Origin: Pseudaminobacter sp040045035
GTDB lineage: Bacteria > Pseudomonadota > Alphaproteobacteria > Rhizobiales > Rhizobiaceae
NCBI RefSeq assembly: GCF_040045035.1
Contig: NZ_JBDZDS010000007.1
Location: forward strand, 124,001 to 188,000
DNA length: 64,000 nucleotides
Direction of reading: 5' to 3'
Position numbers and translations under genes: made by a program. Within the stretch, counting starts at the first letter, position 1. Each line of letters starts with the position of its first letter. The notes below the pieces were generated by a model. The model was not told where the DNA came from. It did no database searches and was given only the letters and a program-made list of their open reading frames with translations. This document shows, piece by piece, positions 62,986 to 64,000 of this stretch.

Positions 62986-63447
62986 ATGACCTCGCAGCCT
63001 ATCACCGTCCGCCTTCAGCCTCGCCGCCTTGAGCAGCTGAAGGCTATCGCCGCCGCGCTCGACCTTTCCGTTGCCGAAGCGGTTTCGCACATGATCCGTG
63101 AGAAGATTGCGGCCGGCGTGATCCCCGACGCCATTCCCGGCGTGATCGTCCGTCGCGTTGGTGATGCGGTGAGCATTCAGATCGATGACAATGAGCCGGC
63201 GACCGTCGCCGTGGACACCGCCCGCAAGATCGTTGAGACGCTTCGGAGCGTGGCGAACGGCGGCACCGGCATCGTGGAGTTGCAGCCCTTCGACGCCAGC
63301 AAGAGTTTCGCGGTAACGAAGCAGGGCACCGGCATTAAGGTCCAGATTCCCTATCACGGCCCGACCGCGAAGAAGCTGGCGGATGCCCCGTCTTTCTCGG
63401 CGGACCTCACGCATGACCTCGCCAGCCTGATCGAGCGCGCGGCATAA
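62986..63447 (+). CDS. Ribbon-helix-helix-type DNA-binding regulator
   Basis: A 153-residue protein. Residues 5-48 fit a ribbon-helix-helix domain: a beta strand (ITVRLQP) then two helices (RRLEQLKAIAAALDL, SVAEAVSHMIREKIAAG). The rest (about 60-153) is a small alpha/beta domain I do not recognise (VIVRRVGDAVSIQIDD). AGGAG lies about 6 bases before ATG 62986. RHH dimers bind palindromes such as the one in its promoter, so it is probably an autorepressor controlling this end of the element. Confidence 0.72.
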   Translation: MTSQPITVRLQPRRLEQLKAIAAALDLSVAEAVSHMIREKIAAGVIPDAIPGVIVRRVGDAVSIQIDDNEPATVAVDTARKIVETLRSVANGGTGIVELQPFDASKSFAVTKQGTGIKVQIPYHGPTAKKLADAPSFSADLTHDLASLIERAA

Positions 63448-63452
63448 AGAAA

Positions 63453-63483
63453 CGCCCCGGCAGGCAGGAATCCAACCGGGGCG
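63453..63483 (+). terminator. Hairpin terminator after the RHH gene
   Basis: A perfect 8-bp stem, CGCCCCGG / CCGGGGCG, with a 15-base loop begins six bases after the stop and is followed by CAAGTTCTTTC. It is moderately convincing as an intrinsic terminator. Confidence 0.5.
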
Positions 63484-63515
63484 CAAGTTCTTTCAACCAT
63501 AAACAGAATAGATCG

Positions 63516-64000
63516 ATGGCAGACGATAGTCAACAGAAGTTGATCGATCCCGAGAAGCCGAAGCCAGCCACGGTTGAGGAATTGATTGAAGGTCTTTCCG
63601 ACTTCGACCTTACCGGAGACGACCATAAGCGTTACGGACAGACGCCGGCCGATAGCCGTCGCGCCGTGGTCGATGCGTGGCAGGAAGCTCACGCCAAGGA
63701 CAAGCAGCAGAACAAGGAAAAGGGGCACACTGCGCAGGTCTTTGATGAGTGGGACGCGCACCGGGCCGGCGAAGGAAAGGCGGCTTACAACGCCAAGCGC
63801 AAGGCAGAGCGCCAAGCGAAGGCTATAGCCGAAGGCCGGCCGTTCCGACCGCGCGCCCCTCGCGGCCAGACCTCGCCGGACGCCAAGTCAAACGCCGAGC
63901 GACAAGCCGATCTTCGCGCGGCCATGACCATCGAGCAGAAAAAGGACGAAAGCCGGAAGCGCAAAGAGCGTCGCCAGCGGGCAAAAGAAAGGATCGCGGC
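63516..64000 (+). CDS. Charged hypothetical phage protein (partial, C-terminus off the right edge)
   Basis: A frame open from ATG 63516 to the window end, at least 161 residues. It is very hydrophilic, with a mildly acidic start (TVEELIEGLSDFDLTGDDHK) and a strongly basic, helical, Ala/Lys/Arg-rich remainder (AYNAKRKAERQAKAIAEGRP; KKDESRKRKERRQRAKERIA). I recognise no family. It could be a DNA-binding or replication-associated protein. One copy of the CGTTACGGACA motif lies in its coding sequence (63631-63641). The ribosome-binding site is weak. Confidence 0.6.
   Translation, partial: MADDSQQKLIDPEKPKPATVEELIEGLSDFDLTGDDHKRYGQTPADSRRAVVDAWQEAHAKDKQQNKEKGHTAQVFDEWDAHRAGEGKAAYNAKRKAERQAKAIAEGRPFRPRAPRGQTSPDAKSNAERQADLRAAMTIEQKKDESRKRKERRQRAKERIA

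Overview
The window looks like an alphaproteobacterium of the order Hyphomicrobiales (Rhizobiales), probably a Mesorhizobium/Phyllobacteriaceae-type soil bacterium. The grounds are high GC, many ABC uptake systems with LysR regulators, a repABC replication/partition cassette, and the block murA - DUF2948 - hisD - UPF0262 - low-molecular-weight phosphatase - infA - maf - yacG - tRNA-Phe, an arrangement I know from this order. Genus is an inference; no rRNA is present.

Layout. (1) 1-4278, minus strand: ugpB-ugpA-ugpE-ugpC, glycerol-3-phosphate-type ABC uptake; ugpC runs off the left edge. (2) 4505-17368: a catabolic island. A LysR gene diverges from an amino-acid-type transporter (binding protein plus two permeases, no ATPase) and an amidohydrolase. 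Facing it is a minus-strand operon hyuA-hyuB, two creatinase/prolidase-fold proteins and an MmgE/PrpD protein. The LysR/transporter gap and the hyuA upstream region carry the same palindrome, TGATAG-N8-CTATC(A/T), so both arms are probably one regulon. (3) 17.6-18.1 kb: gene remnants. (4) 18272-26216: LysR plus a sugar-type ABC system, with one permease fused to an SMP-30/strictosidine-synthase-like propeller and a second propeller protein beside it. (5) 26.2-34.3 kb: a patchwork of an FAD monooxygenase, an aldehyde dehydrogenase with divergent LysR, an isochorismatase-like hydrolase, an alpha/beta hydrolase, and many truncated genes including an IS6-like transposase tail.

(6) 34.5-43.6 kb: plasmid-type DNA. 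It holds a tyrosine recombinase, a RES/Xre toxin-antitoxin pair, repC, a predicted antisense ctRNA, repB, repA, two perfect parS-like 16-mers, and a broken AlpA/replication-like gene. It ends a few bases from the 3' end of an intact tRNA-Phe. (7) 43.65-50.0 kb: conserved chromosomal housekeeping genes. A repABC cassette next to them suggests an integrated plasmid or large mobile island at tRNA-Phe (inference).

(8) 50.0-64.0 kb: a prophage or phage-derived element at tRNA-Thr(GGT). An integrase is followed by 16 tightly packed virion genes: portal, fused protease-capsid, connectors, terminase small and large subunits, a short tape measure and one minor tail protein. The gene order is unusual and the tail module looks short. 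Then come a non-coding region with hairpins and a repeated 15-mer, a ribbon-helix-helix regulator under a 26-bp perfect palindrome, and an unidentified Lys/Arg-rich protein cut by the right edge. The right attachment site is not in the window.
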